Below, in pieces: positions 26,813-34,838 of a stretch of 64,000 nt of DNA; the first letter of the stretch is position 1, and the number at the start of each line of letters is the position of its first letter. The notes beneath the pieces are model-generated. The model worked only from the letters and a program-made list of their open reading frames with translations. It was not told where the DNA came from and did not search any database. The stretch comes from Salipaludibacillus sp. LMS25 (GTDB taxonomy: Bacteria > Bacillota > Bacilli > Bacillales > Salisediminibacteriaceae), in assembly GCF_024362805.1 (NCBI RefSeq), contig NZ_CP093299.1, positions 1,550,001 through 1,614,000 of the forward strand, read 5' to 3'. The position numbers and the translations under genes were made by a program.

Positions 26813-28285
26813 TTACGAAAGCACCCATTTATCCAGTGAAACCGTTACTTTCTCGTTTGTTTTCATCGTAAGAGATGTATCCTTTTCAGACGGGAAATAT
26901 CTAGCACTCATGACAGCTTCCCCCCCATTGATGAATATTTCTAATGAGGAAGCATCCATAAACACATGGAGATACTTTAAGGAGTCAAGTCTAACGTGCC
27001 TCTGTTCAGTTAAATGTGTCCGCGTATTTCGCCTTTCAAGCGTTAGCAAATGCGTTCCCCCATTAAAAATAAGCCTTGCTTCATTTCTGAATGTCCATTC
27101 GAAGATTCCTTTGATTTCTTCGAGTCCTGTAAGCATAAATTCCATGGCTGGCCCTGCTAAGTCGTCAAATACTAGCAACTCATTAGCGGACAATGTTTCC
27201 TTTATGCTCTCTTGATTATGACGTAGCTTTTGAAGCTCTTTTACGGGAGTCTGCCAAAGACGCCCTTCGTGAATACGCAGTTCTCTAGGTATGGTCAAAC
27301 AATGAAGCCAGCCATTCGTCACTGTCGGCTGTGTCTCTTCATCTTGTTCTGGCACTCCCATCCATGCCGTTAAGATACGCCGCCCTTCATCGTCCATGGT
27401 TGTTTGAGGCGCATAAAATTCAAACCCATGGTCCAGCTCTGCAAAATCACCATGATGGAAGATGACGTTATCTAAGTCAGCTTCCCCAATAAAATAACCT
27501 GCTTGAAACTTATTTTGATAATGAATGCCTTCTTGTTCAAGCCCTTGTGGCGAAATAATTAAAACATCCTTAGAATCTAATGAAAACAAATCAGGACATT
27601 CCCACATATATCCAAAATCCACAATGCCACCAATACCAGCTCCAGCAATGGCACCTTTAAAGTCCCACTCAGTTAGATTAGCAGATGAATAAAGGACGAC
27701 TCTCCCTTTCTCTTCAACTGTTTGGGCGCCTAACACCATATACCACAACTCGCCTTTCTTCCACACTTTAGGATCGCGAAAATGAGCAGTATAACCATCT
27801 GGCAGTGAGTCAATAACTGGACCTAGTTTCGTGAAATGAGTGCCATCGGTGGAAGTAGCAACGCATTGATATGAGTCTCGTCTGTCCTCTTCATCCTTTA
27901 CATTCCCAGTATATATAAGGGTCAGGACGCCATTGTTATCAACAGCACTGCCTGAATAGCAGCCGTTTTTCTCATACCATTCACTCGGTGCTAAGGCAAT
28001 GGGCTCCTCTTTCCACGTCACAAGATCGTTTGACGAATAATGCCCCCAGTATTTCGGTCCATGACTCGTGTCATATGGGTACCATTGGAAAAATAAGTGA
28101 TAAGTTCCCTTCCATTTAATCCAGCCATTCGGATCATTCAAAAGACCTGTTGGTGGCATTAAATGAAATACTTGTCTATATGGGTCCATTTTAGTGGTGT
28201 TTCGTTTTTTTTCTACCTCTTCATAAGCGTGTTCAAGCAATTTTTTTTCATTGTCTGTCATAATAATGCTGACGTCTCCTTCCAT
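26813..28285 (-). CDS. GH32 beta-fructosidase, sucrose-6-phosphate hydrolase type
   Basis: Glycoside hydrolase family 32 enzyme of 490 residues, no signal peptide, so it acts in the cytoplasm. The nucleophile is D51 in GLLNDPNGW, the transition-state stabiliser is in HFRDPKVW and the acid/base is in MWECPDLF. A five-bladed propeller is followed by a C-terminal beta-sandwich. Cytoplasmic members split sucrose-6-phosphate or fructans. No sucrose PTS or regulator is adjacent, so the substrate is not settled. Start uncertain: the second ATG at residue 9 has AAGGAGA 13 nt upstream, the first has only a weak site. Confidence 0.85.
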   Translation of the reverse strand: MEGDVSIIMTDNEKKLLEHAYEEVEKKRNTTKMDPYRQVFHLMPPTGLLNDPNGWIKWKGTYHLFFQWYPYDTSHGPKYWGHYSSNDLVTWKEEPIALAPSEWYEKNGCYSGSAVDNNGVLTLIYTGNVKDEEDRRDSYQCVATSTDGTHFTKLGPVIDSLPDGYTAHFRDPKVWKKGELWYMVLGAQTVEEKGRVVLYSSANLTEWDFKGAIAGAGIGGIVDFGYMWECPDLFSLDSKDVLIISPQGLEQEGIHYQNKFQAGYFIGEADLDNVIFHHGDFAELDHGFEFYAPQTTMDDEGRRILTAWMGVPEQDEETQPTVTNGWLHCLTIPRELRIHEGRLWQTPVKELQKLRHNQESIKETLSANELLVFDDLAGPAMEFMLTGLEEIKGIFEWTFRNEARLIFNGGTHLLTLERRNTRTHLTEQRHVRLDSLKYLHVFMDASSLEIFINGGEAVMSARYFPSEKDTSLTMKTNEKVTVSLDKWVLS

Positions 28286-28530
28286 AGATCACTTTCTCAT
28301 TTTATTTCATATTGAGGTTTATCTCATTTTACTCTCTATTATACGTCTCTTACCAGAACGGAACAACGTCACTCTTTAATTCATAAGAAATTGTTCATGA
28401 TTTAGTGACCACTATATGATAACGGACCCTTCTCCTTTCAGAGCGGGTCCGTTGATTAAATCATTTAAATTTGCACATTTTCTTGCCATATGGTGAGTGA
28501 TATTAAAAGCTATCTCTATTTAAGCTTTAC

Positions 28531-28585
28531 ATAAAGCTAAGCTTCAATCAGTGGGAGTTTTACTGCCCCTTAAGAGTAGGATAAA
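28531..28585 (+). repeat. bcr1-like repeat, subfamily A, short (55 bp) form
   Basis: ATAAAGCTAAGCTTCAATC to AAGAGTAGGATAAA, with the 104-bp internal deletion at GTGGGAGTTTT. Third copy of this deletion form in the window. Confidence 0.88.
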
Positions 28586-28629
28586 AAGTGCCTTTATTCG
28601 TGTACGAGTGACGCTTGATTTTAGCCTGC

Positions 28630-30630
28630 TTATAACTGGAATCTATTCGTCTTTTGCTGCAATTCTGTGCTAAGTTCGTTTAGTTTTTCGGCTGTTGTCC
28701 CAACTGCTTCAATCGCTTTTGTTTGTTCCATAGAAGAAGCAGAGACTTGCTCAGCGGTTGCGGCAGCATCTTCTGATACACTGGAAATACTTTCGATCAC
28801 TTGTAGAATTTCTCCCTTTTGTTTATCCACACCTTTTAAATCCTCTGTTAGATTCGTTAATGTGTTTGTTAACGTATCGATCTGTTGAATAATAGCTGTG
28901 AAAGATTCGTGTGTGTCACTAACAGCCTTATGCTGATCGGCACTGATCGTATTTGCTTTCCCCATGGAGTTTTCAACTCGCTCGGTTTCTTTCTCTACTT
29001 CTATTAAATTTGCGCGGATTTTTTCGGTAGCATTGATCGATTGTTCTGCTAGCTTACGTACTTCATCTGCAACAACCGCAAATCCTTTGCCGTGCTCTCC
29101 TGCTCGAGCTGCTTCAATACTGGCATTGAGCGCTAGCAAATTCGTTTGATCGGCAAATTCCGATATTGTATCTACTACGTGAGCAATATCATCAACTTTC
29201 ATTGTTAATTCTTTAACGGCACTTGTCACTTTTTGAAACTCAGCCCGTGACGTTTTCGTACGTTCTTCTAATTCTTTCATCTGTTCAAAGCCTTTGTCAT
29301 TTACCACTTTCATATCTTGGGATAACACGTTCATTTCTGTCGTTTGTGATGTAGCACGATCCACTTGCTGCGCCAACGTTTTCATCTGGTTATTGACAGA
29401 TTCAATATCCTCAGCCTGATGAGATGCCCCTTCAGCCACTTCATTAATAGCCGATGACATGTCATCACTAGTGGCCAATGTTTCTTCAGAGACAGCACTT
29501 AATTCCTCTGCCATCGCTTTACACTGATTTGCAGAGCCTTGAATAGACCCAATTAAGTGGCGCAACTGTTCACTCATCTCATTAACCGACTGGGTGAGTT
29601 GATTCACTTCATCTTTCCCTTTCACGTTCATCTTGATAGAGAAATCTCCTGATGCTATTTTTTTAACTTGATCACTTAATTGACGAATTGGCTGAGCGAG
29701 CTTACTTGCCGCCACATACGATGCCATAATAGCCACAATAACTGCGATAATACTGACGATAATAAACGTACGGCGTGTGTCATTTAACTCCGAATATAAG
29801 TCGCTATCATGATAAATAGACACTACCTTCCAGCCATATCCATCTACCTCATCGTAAAAGGCTGTCTTACCTCCAGATCTAATCGTCCCTACACCTGCTT
29901 CTGATGTGGTTACACCTGCTAAATGAGTGTCCTCAGCCATACTCTCACCCACTTGTGAATGATCGTGATGGGCAATGATCACTCCTTCGCTATCAATCAG
30001 TGCCAACTGACCATTGAAACCAACATCTCGCGTTTCAAGTAACGTAACTAAGTCATTTAATGATACATCAATTGATTGTACACCTAGTACCTCTCCGCTT
30101 CTTGGAATGGTGACTGCTTTTGCCACAGTGATAACCAATTCATTTGTTTCCACATCATTATAAGGATCTGTCCACACAACTTCGTCCGGTTGTTCCACTG
30201 CTGCGATATACCATGGACGCTCTGTCGCATTAAAATCATCTGGCACATTAATTTCTGGTGTGGCGAAGAACTTCCCACTTTCTAACCCAACATACACAAG
30301 CTCCCCACCTTCTTCACTTCCCATAAAGGCCTCATGGGATGTGGCTAAACTTTCCCACAGTTCAGGTGATGTCCCATCTCCCTCAAGAAAAGAAAGTGTG
30401 CGTTCATCTTCTGCTAACAAATGAGTTGAGAGACTAAATTTCTCCAAATAAGTCCTAATAAATGCATCCACATCCTCAGCAGTGGCTCCCGCTGTATTTT
30501 CTACACGTTCTTCAATCGATTGACTCAATTGAAAATAAATAAGTAGTGATGTCATGACCATTGTCACTATAATCAGTGAACTAGTGAAAATCACAAGCTT
30601 ACCTTTTATTGATTGAAACATCGAAAACAC
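28630..30630 (-). CDS. Methyl-accepting chemotaxis protein with dCache sensor
   Basis: Chemoreceptor of 666 residues. Membrane helix at about 10-33; extracellular double-Cache domain to about 275 (includes [20 protein letters not shown], a motif common in amino-acid-binding Cache domains); second helix ([20 protein letters not shown]); HAMP; and a cytoplasmic coiled coil with the hairpin tip [20 protein letters not shown]. It ends in [11 protein letters not shown]. Single gene. The Cache pocket suggests an amino acid or related ligand, which is inference. Confidence 0.9.
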   Translation of the reverse strand: MFSMFQSIKGKLVIFTSSLIIVTMVMTSLLIYFQLSQSIEERVENTAGATAEDVDAFIRTYLEKFSLSTHLLAEDERTLSFLEGDGTSPELWESLATSHEAFMGSEEGGELVYVGLESGKFFATPEINVPDDFNATERPWYIAAVEQPDEVVWTDPYNDVETNELVITVAKAVTIPRSGEVLGVQSIDVSLNDLVTLLETRDVGFNGQLALIDSEGVIIAHHDHSQVGESMAEDTHLAGVTTSEAGVGTIRSGGKTAFYDEVDGYGWKVVSIYHDSDLYSELNDTRRTFIIVSIIAVIVAIMASYVAASKLAQPIRQLSDQVKKIASGDFSIKMNVKGKDEVNQLTQSVNEMSEQLRHLIGSIQGSANQCKAMAEELSAVSEETLATSDDMSSAINEVAEGASHQAEDIESVNNQMKTLAQQVDRATSQTTEMNVLSQDMKVVNDKGFEQMKELEERTKTSRAEFQKVTSAVKELTMKVDDIAHVVDTISEFADQTNLLALNASIEAARAGEHGKGFAVVADEVRKLAEQSINATEKIRANLIEVEKETERVENSMGKANTISADQHKAVSDTHESFTAIIQQIDTLTNTLTNLTEDLKGVDKQKGEILQVIESISSVSEDAAATAEQVSASSMEQTKAIEAVGTTAEKLNELSTELQQKTNRFQL

Positions 30631-31140
30631 CCCTTTTGCTCTAAGACTTTTGATCTATTTTCTATATATTATTCACTATTTTCTGACTTTCAACAAGCGT
30701 TTAATGATAAATACGCTATCTAGATACAATGTGACGATTTATTTGGTAATATAAGCTTATTAACATGCAAAACCAACGTTTCAAAGAGTCTTTTTGTTAA
30801 AAAATAGACACGATTTCCTTCCTATTTAATAAGGTGTCACTAATCCAGGGGATAAGATTCCCCATTGCTTACGAGCATTTTTTACGGGCTGTGTTCCTAG
30901 TGTCATTGGAAAAAATAGCCTCTCGCGCTTTACTACTACGGGTTACCACTCCAACTCTACATTCACCCTTCAAGTTGTTAAACAGTAATTAGTTTGCACA
31001 GCTCGTCTCTCTTGTTACAATATAAGGAACACGATCGTCCGCTTGGTGACATACTTCCAGAGGGATTGACTGCCCAACCGCACAAACGATGTGAACACAC
31101 AAACAAGAAGCACTCAGAAGGAAAGGCTGGGATTTTTGGC
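30631..31140. other. Gene-free intergenic stretch
   Basis: Divergent intergenic DNA between the chemoreceptor and yojF. A plus-strand frame from 30994 (QYKEHDRPLGDILPEGLTAQ segment) runs into the next repeat; it has no good ribosome-binding site and no recognised family. It may be a decayed gene. No promoter pair was convincing. Confidence 0.3.
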
Positions 31141-31297
31141 ATAAAGCTAAGCTTCAATCTAGGCGTTTTCCTTCATCCCCCACTGATTGATAGTTTAACT
31201 TATGGGACCTTTAGGGGCAGTTTATCCCCCACCTAAACGTTTCGACCTTCTTAAGTTTTGAGGTGAGGGTTTTACTGACCCTTAAGAGTAGGATAAA
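31141..31297 (+). repeat. bcr1-like repeat, subfamily A, near full length (157 bp)
   Basis: ATAAAGCTAAGCTTCAATC to AAGAGTAGGATAAA. The left arm of hairpin 1 is damaged (CTAGGCG in place of AGTGGGAG); hairpin 2 is intact. It lies upstream of yojF. Confidence 0.9.
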
Positions 31298-31432
31298 CTT
31301 CTTACTTATCCTTCTCTGCTTGAGTTAAAAAGTAATAATGCGGATAAATAAATTGCGCCCTTTTAATCCTGCATATGATTGAGAGGACATATAGGGTACT
31401 GATAAGAACAGTCAACGAAAGGGGAATACACA

Positions 31433-31783
31433 ATGAAACCAATAGATCCAAAGCTCATTCAAAAGCATTTGTTGAAAATAACAGGGCAATCACTGTATAT
31501 TCATTTAGAAACAACAAATGGGGCCTATGCCACTCATAAAAATGAGGACTTTTTCTCAGCTGGAGCTTTTATTCGAAATGTACAGCTTACGTTTTTACAA
31601 GGGAAGATTACAGGCGAAGGACCTTATCGTATTGGATTGGAAACAGAGCTAGGCTGGTTATACGCAGAGGGACTTACTGAGTGGGAGTTAGATACTCAAG
31701 ACCGCCTCCTTTTAGCCGGCCACGACGCTGAGGGGAAACTCGCTATAGCACTACAGATGAGTGCCTCTCCATTTCCAAAATAA
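31433..31783 (+). CDS. yojF: YojF family protein (DUF1806)
   Basis: Soluble protein of 116 residues with the YojF pattern: GQSLYIHLETTNGAYA near the start, FIRNVQLTF, and GLETELGWLYAEGLTEWE. Function unknown. It is directly upstream of bshB2, the arrangement found in B. subtilis (yojF-yojG), which hints at a role linked to bacillithiol. AAAGGGGAATACACA precedes the ATG. Confidence 0.85.
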   Translation: MKPIDPKLIQKHLLKITGQSLYIHLETTNGAYATHKNEDFFSAGAFIRNVQLTFLQGKITGEGPYRIGLETELGWLYAEGLTEWELDTQDRLLLAGHDAEGKLAIALQMSASPFPK

Positions 31784-31802
31784 ATGAAAGGGTGTGATCT
31801 TA

Positions 31803-32474
31803 TTGGAACAACATGTCCTGGTGATTTTTCCTCACCCTGATGATGAAGCTTTCGGTGTGGCAGGAACCATTTTATCTCATACACAAGCCGGCACTCCTGT
31901 TACATATGTCTGCCTAACACTTGGAGAAATGGGGCGAAACATGGGCCGACCTCTTATAGCTAATCGTGAAACCCTCCCTGCTATTCGTAAAAGAGAGCTA
32001 GAAGAAGCTGCACGATTGTTAGGCATTACGGATTTAAGACGTTTTGGGATGCGCGATAAAACGGTAGAATTTACCGATCAAATAGCCCTGCAAAGCCGCC
32101 TGTTCGATGTAATCGAGGAAGTGGATCCTTCTCTCATTATAACGTTCTATCCTGGGTATGCCGTTCACCCTGATCATGACGCGACAGGAGCCGCCGTTAT
32201 TCAAGCTGTCCAGCGGTTGCCAAAAGAATCCCGTCCTAAAGTGCACGCTTTTGCCTTTTCAAACGGTTGTGAAAAGATACTAGGGGAACCTGATATCGTC
32301 AATGATATTTCTCCATTTACAGCGCAAAAATTGAAGGTTATTGAGGCTCACACCTCACAGACGGCCGGTATGATTGAGGCGATGAAACAGGGTTATAAAG
32401 CAGGGGATAAAAACATGATTGAACGTTTGACAGTAGAGCGTTTTTGGACCTATCCAGTGGACGAGGGAGATTAA
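31803..32474 (+). CDS. bshB2: Bacillithiol biosynthesis deacetylase BshB2
   Basis: PIG-L/LmbE-family zinc deacetylase of about 223 residues. The N-terminal metal site is FPHPDDEAFG and the second metal histidines are in YPGYAVHPDHDATG. BshB2 removes acetyl from GlcNAc-malate in bacillithiol synthesis and may act on bacillithiol conjugates. A TTG start at 31803 is chosen because AAAGGG lies at 31787-31792; an in-frame GTG at 31794 is too close to it. It follows yojF by 19 bp, an operon. Confidence 0.9.
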   Translation: MEQHVLVIFPHPDDEAFGVAGTILSHTQAGTPVTYVCLTLGEMGRNMGRPLIANRETLPAIRKRELEEAARLLGITDLRRFGMRDKTVEFTDQIALQSRLFDVIEEVDPSLIITFYPGYAVHPDHDATGAAVIQAVQRLPKESRPKVHAFAFSNGCEKILGEPDIVNDISPFTAQKLKVIEAHTSQTAGMIEAMKQGYKAGDKNMIERLTVERFWTYPVDEGD

Positions 32475-32805
32475 GCCCCCTCTCCAGCTTCTGTTTCTTA
32501 TTAACATAAGTGAGGAAATAGACAACGGTAACGAGCGCATGCAAAATAAAGTGTGCTCACAACAATTACGTATGTGATCGTTAAGTTATAACTACGAAAT
32601 AGCCAAGTAACCATTACAGCGTTGTCGATGTAGCTGTTAAGGTAGGTATTAAAAGACGTCGTTTATGGTGAGCGTGATAATCTAAAAACTCATTAACATA
32701 AAAATAGAGGTCACATTCATAGAACACTCCAACTATTTGAAAAAGTGTGGTAATGGCTATACATTTAATAAAAGGCTGGTTTTATTATTTGATCTATTGA
32801 ACCAA

Positions 32806-33045
32806 TTTCATCATACAAAATACTCTAGTAAAAAACGACTAAGCCATTGATCTTCCGCTACAGGCGCACGTTTTCCCGAGGCTCGTCTTCAGCTAAACGA
32901 TGCGATAAAACCTTTCTTATCATTGGATCTTCAGACGTCGCTGATCCTCTGGGAGTCTCCGCCTTTCACTGCATAAACGCACTTGGTATATAATAATTAT
33001 CATGGTTCGTGTTGAAAATCCTTTGTGACATTCATTCTATTGTTT
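32806..33045 (-). repeat. Second dispersed repeat family (C), longest copy
   Basis: The core (about 32850-32985) matches 5985-6172. The flanks match 58268-58395: TTGAACCAATTT, CATCATACAAAATAC and GTAAAAAA on the left, and GTTCGTGTTGAAAAT with GTGACATTCATTC on the right. It is therefore the most complete of three copies. No protein is encoded. Confidence 0.65.
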
Positions 33046-33051
33046 AATTTT

Positions 33052-33174
33052 TTACGAATTTGTTGGAATGTATATAGAAAGCACATCGACAAGCAATAAG
33101 AATACAAAAATGGCTAATACCGTCACTCCGATGTTATTAATATTAACTTTTTTGTGTTTGACTTCATTTTCCAT
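33052..33174 (-). CDS. Candidate small single-pass membrane protein, 40 aa
   Basis: The frame encodes a charged N-terminus (MENEVKHKKV) and one strong hydrophobic helix (VTVLAIFVFLLLVDVLSIYI), a plausible single-pass protein. GGAGG abuts the ATG with no spacer, which is poor; the same site is better spaced for a 14-codon frame starting at 33167. The start assignment is therefore doubtful and a frameshifted or decayed gene is possible. It lies next to another small membrane ORF at 33497. Confidence 0.35.
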   Translation of the reverse strand: MENEVKHKKVNINNIGVTVLAIFVFLLLVDVLSIYIPTNS

Positions 33175-33334
33175 CCTCCATTTGCTTCTGCAAAATTAAC
33201 TACCTAATCTTACATTTTTCTGATGTATCTATGTCTACAATTGGAAACAAATAAGAAAATAGACCTGCTCTTTTTAGTATTTTTACATTACCACATTAAA
33301 TGAAAATTCTGCTAATATTTACTTAAAGGGGGCT

Positions 33335-33496
33335 ATAAAGCTAAGCTTCAATCAGTGGGCGTTTTCCTTCATCCCCCACTGATTGTTCGTTTAACTTATG
33401 GGACCTTTAGGAGCAGTTTATCCCTCACCTAAACTTTTCGACGACCTTCTTAAGTTTTGAGGTGAGGGTTTTACTGCCCCTTAAGAGTGGGATAAA
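33335..33496 (+). repeat. bcr1-like repeat, subfamily A, full length (162 bp), inserted in a 5' leader
   Basis: ATAAAGCTAAGCTTCAATC to GTGGGATAAA, with 3 extra bases (GAC) in the loop of hairpin 2. It is preceded by AAAGGGGGCT and followed immediately by ATG. It thus separates a ribosome-binding site from the small gene at 33497. Confidence 0.92.
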
Positions 33497-33622
33497 ATGA
33501 TTGAAGCTTATAACTGGAAAGGTATTTTATTAATCGTTTTTATGCTTGGAATTGTAATTGTTGTTGTGTACAAAATGATAAGATGGGCCTTTTTCTTCTT
33601 TAAAGATCTATATAGTAATTGA
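33497..33622 (+). CDS. Small single-pass membrane protein, 41 aa, leader interrupted by repeat
   Basis: Frame of 41 codons: short N-terminus (MIEAYNWKG), one long hydrophobic helix (ILLIVFMLGIVIVVVY), then KMIRWAFFFFKDLYSN. The ATG directly follows the repeat's terminal ATAAA. Without the repeat, the upstream AAAGGGGGCTATAAA would give an ideal site 7 nt from the ATG. A terminator follows at 33637. The gene was probably functional before the insertion; translation now lacks an obvious site unless the repeat supplies one. No family recognised. Confidence 0.5.
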   Translation: MIEAYNWKGILLIVFMLGIVIVVVYKMIRWAFFFFKDLYSN

Positions 33623-33636
33623 TTGAATTAATTACA

Positions 33637-33668
33637 AAAATCCTCTCCTGTTGAGAGGATTTTAGTTT
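33637..33668 (+). terminator. Terminator of the small membrane ORF
   Basis: AAAATCCTCTC pairs with GAGAGGATTTT around a 5-nt loop. AGTTTT follows. Confidence 0.75.
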
Positions 33669-33676
33669 TAATTTAA

Positions 33677-33890
33677 CTATATAGACTCTGTCAGTTTCCT
33701 TGTTCCCTCTTCATTAAAGGACGAGCTGTCACCCCACGCTGGATCTTCAAACACGCTCTGTTCCCAGGAGCCTGTGTATTGTGCCTTCGCTAAAAGAAAA
33801 GACTGACTAATAGGCGTATACTGGTACTTGATGGCACCACGTTGCTCTTACCTCAATCTCTGCCCCCGACTGGTCGTTCCAACTCTTACT
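33677..33890 (-). pseudogene. Decayed gene fragment, unknown protein C-terminus
   Basis: From about 33835 down to a TAG at 33677 the minus strand encodes a coherent C-terminus (AIKYQYTPISQSFLLAKAQY ... EEGTRKLTESI). Just upstream another frame reads SWNDQSGAEIEVRATW, so a frameshift lies near 33836. No start codon or upstream portion was found. The composition (Trp, Ser, acidic residues) suggests an exported protein of an alkaliphile. The family was not recognised. Confidence 0.45.
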
Positions 33891-33928
33891 TCATTACCGA
33901 CTTCATTTCAATCAACATCCACTTAGCT

Positions 33929-34456
33929 TTACACAGTGGGATGTTTCTCGTGCTTATCATATTTATAAGGCAAGGAACGCCCGCTTTTTTCCTCTAATAA
34001 TAGCTTAACTCGCTCCGGTGATGAGACAAAAAATTGAAAAGTTCTATGCTTATTGCGAAACTTTGCCGTCACTTCAAGACGCTCTCCTTCAAATTCATGG
34101 CGAACTATGTGCTCTGTATGAAGCACTATCTTAATTCTTTTCCATAAGGGTACGAAAATAACAAAACGATTTGTAAACACAATAAACCCTTTACTTTCAG
34201 AACCAACTTTTGTAGCATGTACTGACAAAAGTGGTTTTTCATTCACTATCTTTAACGATTTGACACGTGCAAAGAGACGGGTCAATGCGTCGTAACCAAC
34301 CGTGCAAAAAACAGCAAGTAAAAAACTAACTATGACAGGCCACACACCCTGTGGCCAGAGCATTACTGGACCAAGAAGTCCAAAAAGTAACATTGAAAGA
34401 ACATATCGCAAATACCTTCCCGCAAACGGACTAGAATAGCCAACCATCCGTATCAC
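33929..34456 (-). CDS. Hypothetical membrane protein with C-terminal cytoplasmic domain
   Basis: Product of 175 residues, not recognised. Two hydrophobic segments near residues 15-35 and 38-58 are followed by a soluble domain of about 115 residues (KGFIVFTNRFVIFVPLWKRI, RNKHRTFQFFVSS). Its alternating beta pattern recalls PH-like bacterial membrane-anchored domains. The tail is basic and histidine-rich (KYDKHEKHPTV). Single gene; GGAGGTGATACGG precedes the start. Confidence 0.6.
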   Translation of the reverse strand: MIRMVGYSSPFAGRYLRYVLSMLLFGLLGPVMLWPQGVWPVIVSFLLAVFCTVGYDALTRLFARVKSLKIVNEKPLLSVHATKVGSESKGFIVFTNRFVIFVPLWKRIKIVLHTEHIVRHEFEGERLEVTAKFRNKHRTFQFFVSSPERVKLLLEEKSGRSLPYKYDKHEKHPTV

Positions 34457-34580
34457 CTCCTGAATTAACGTTTAGTTACCTCACGAAGCCGCAATAGAGT
34501 CATAGTGATTTTAATAATTTAATATAACATACTGTATGACTTAGATGAAGGAAAATGCCTTATTTATTTCCCCTTTTTCC

Positions 34581-34739
34581 ATAAAGATAAGCTTCAATCA
34601 GTGGGAGGTTTCCTTCATCCCCCACTGATTGTTCGTTTAACTTATGGAACCTTTAGGGGCAGTTTATCCCCCACCTAAACGTTTCGATCTTCTTAAGTTT
34701 TGAGGTGGGGATTTTACTGCCCCTTAAGAGTGGGATAAA
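34581..34739 (+). repeat. bcr1-like repeat, subfamily A, full length (159 bp)
   Basis: ATAAAGATAAGCTTCAATC to GTGGGATAAA. Both hairpins are intact with a few paired and unpaired substitutions (GGAACC for GGGACC; GGGGATTTT for GGGGGTTTT). Confidence 0.92.
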
Positions 34740-34838
34740 AAGGTGTCAACCTACTGAACGTGAAAAAGCGGGAAGAGGAAGTGAACACACACCCTGTCCC
34801 GCATACACCTCGTTAGTAAAGAATAAGAGAATCGCCTG

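Noticed and set aside
30994..31236. 80-codon plus-strand ORF
   Set aside because: Its second half is the bcr1-like repeat, there is no ribosome-binding site and no family was recognised.
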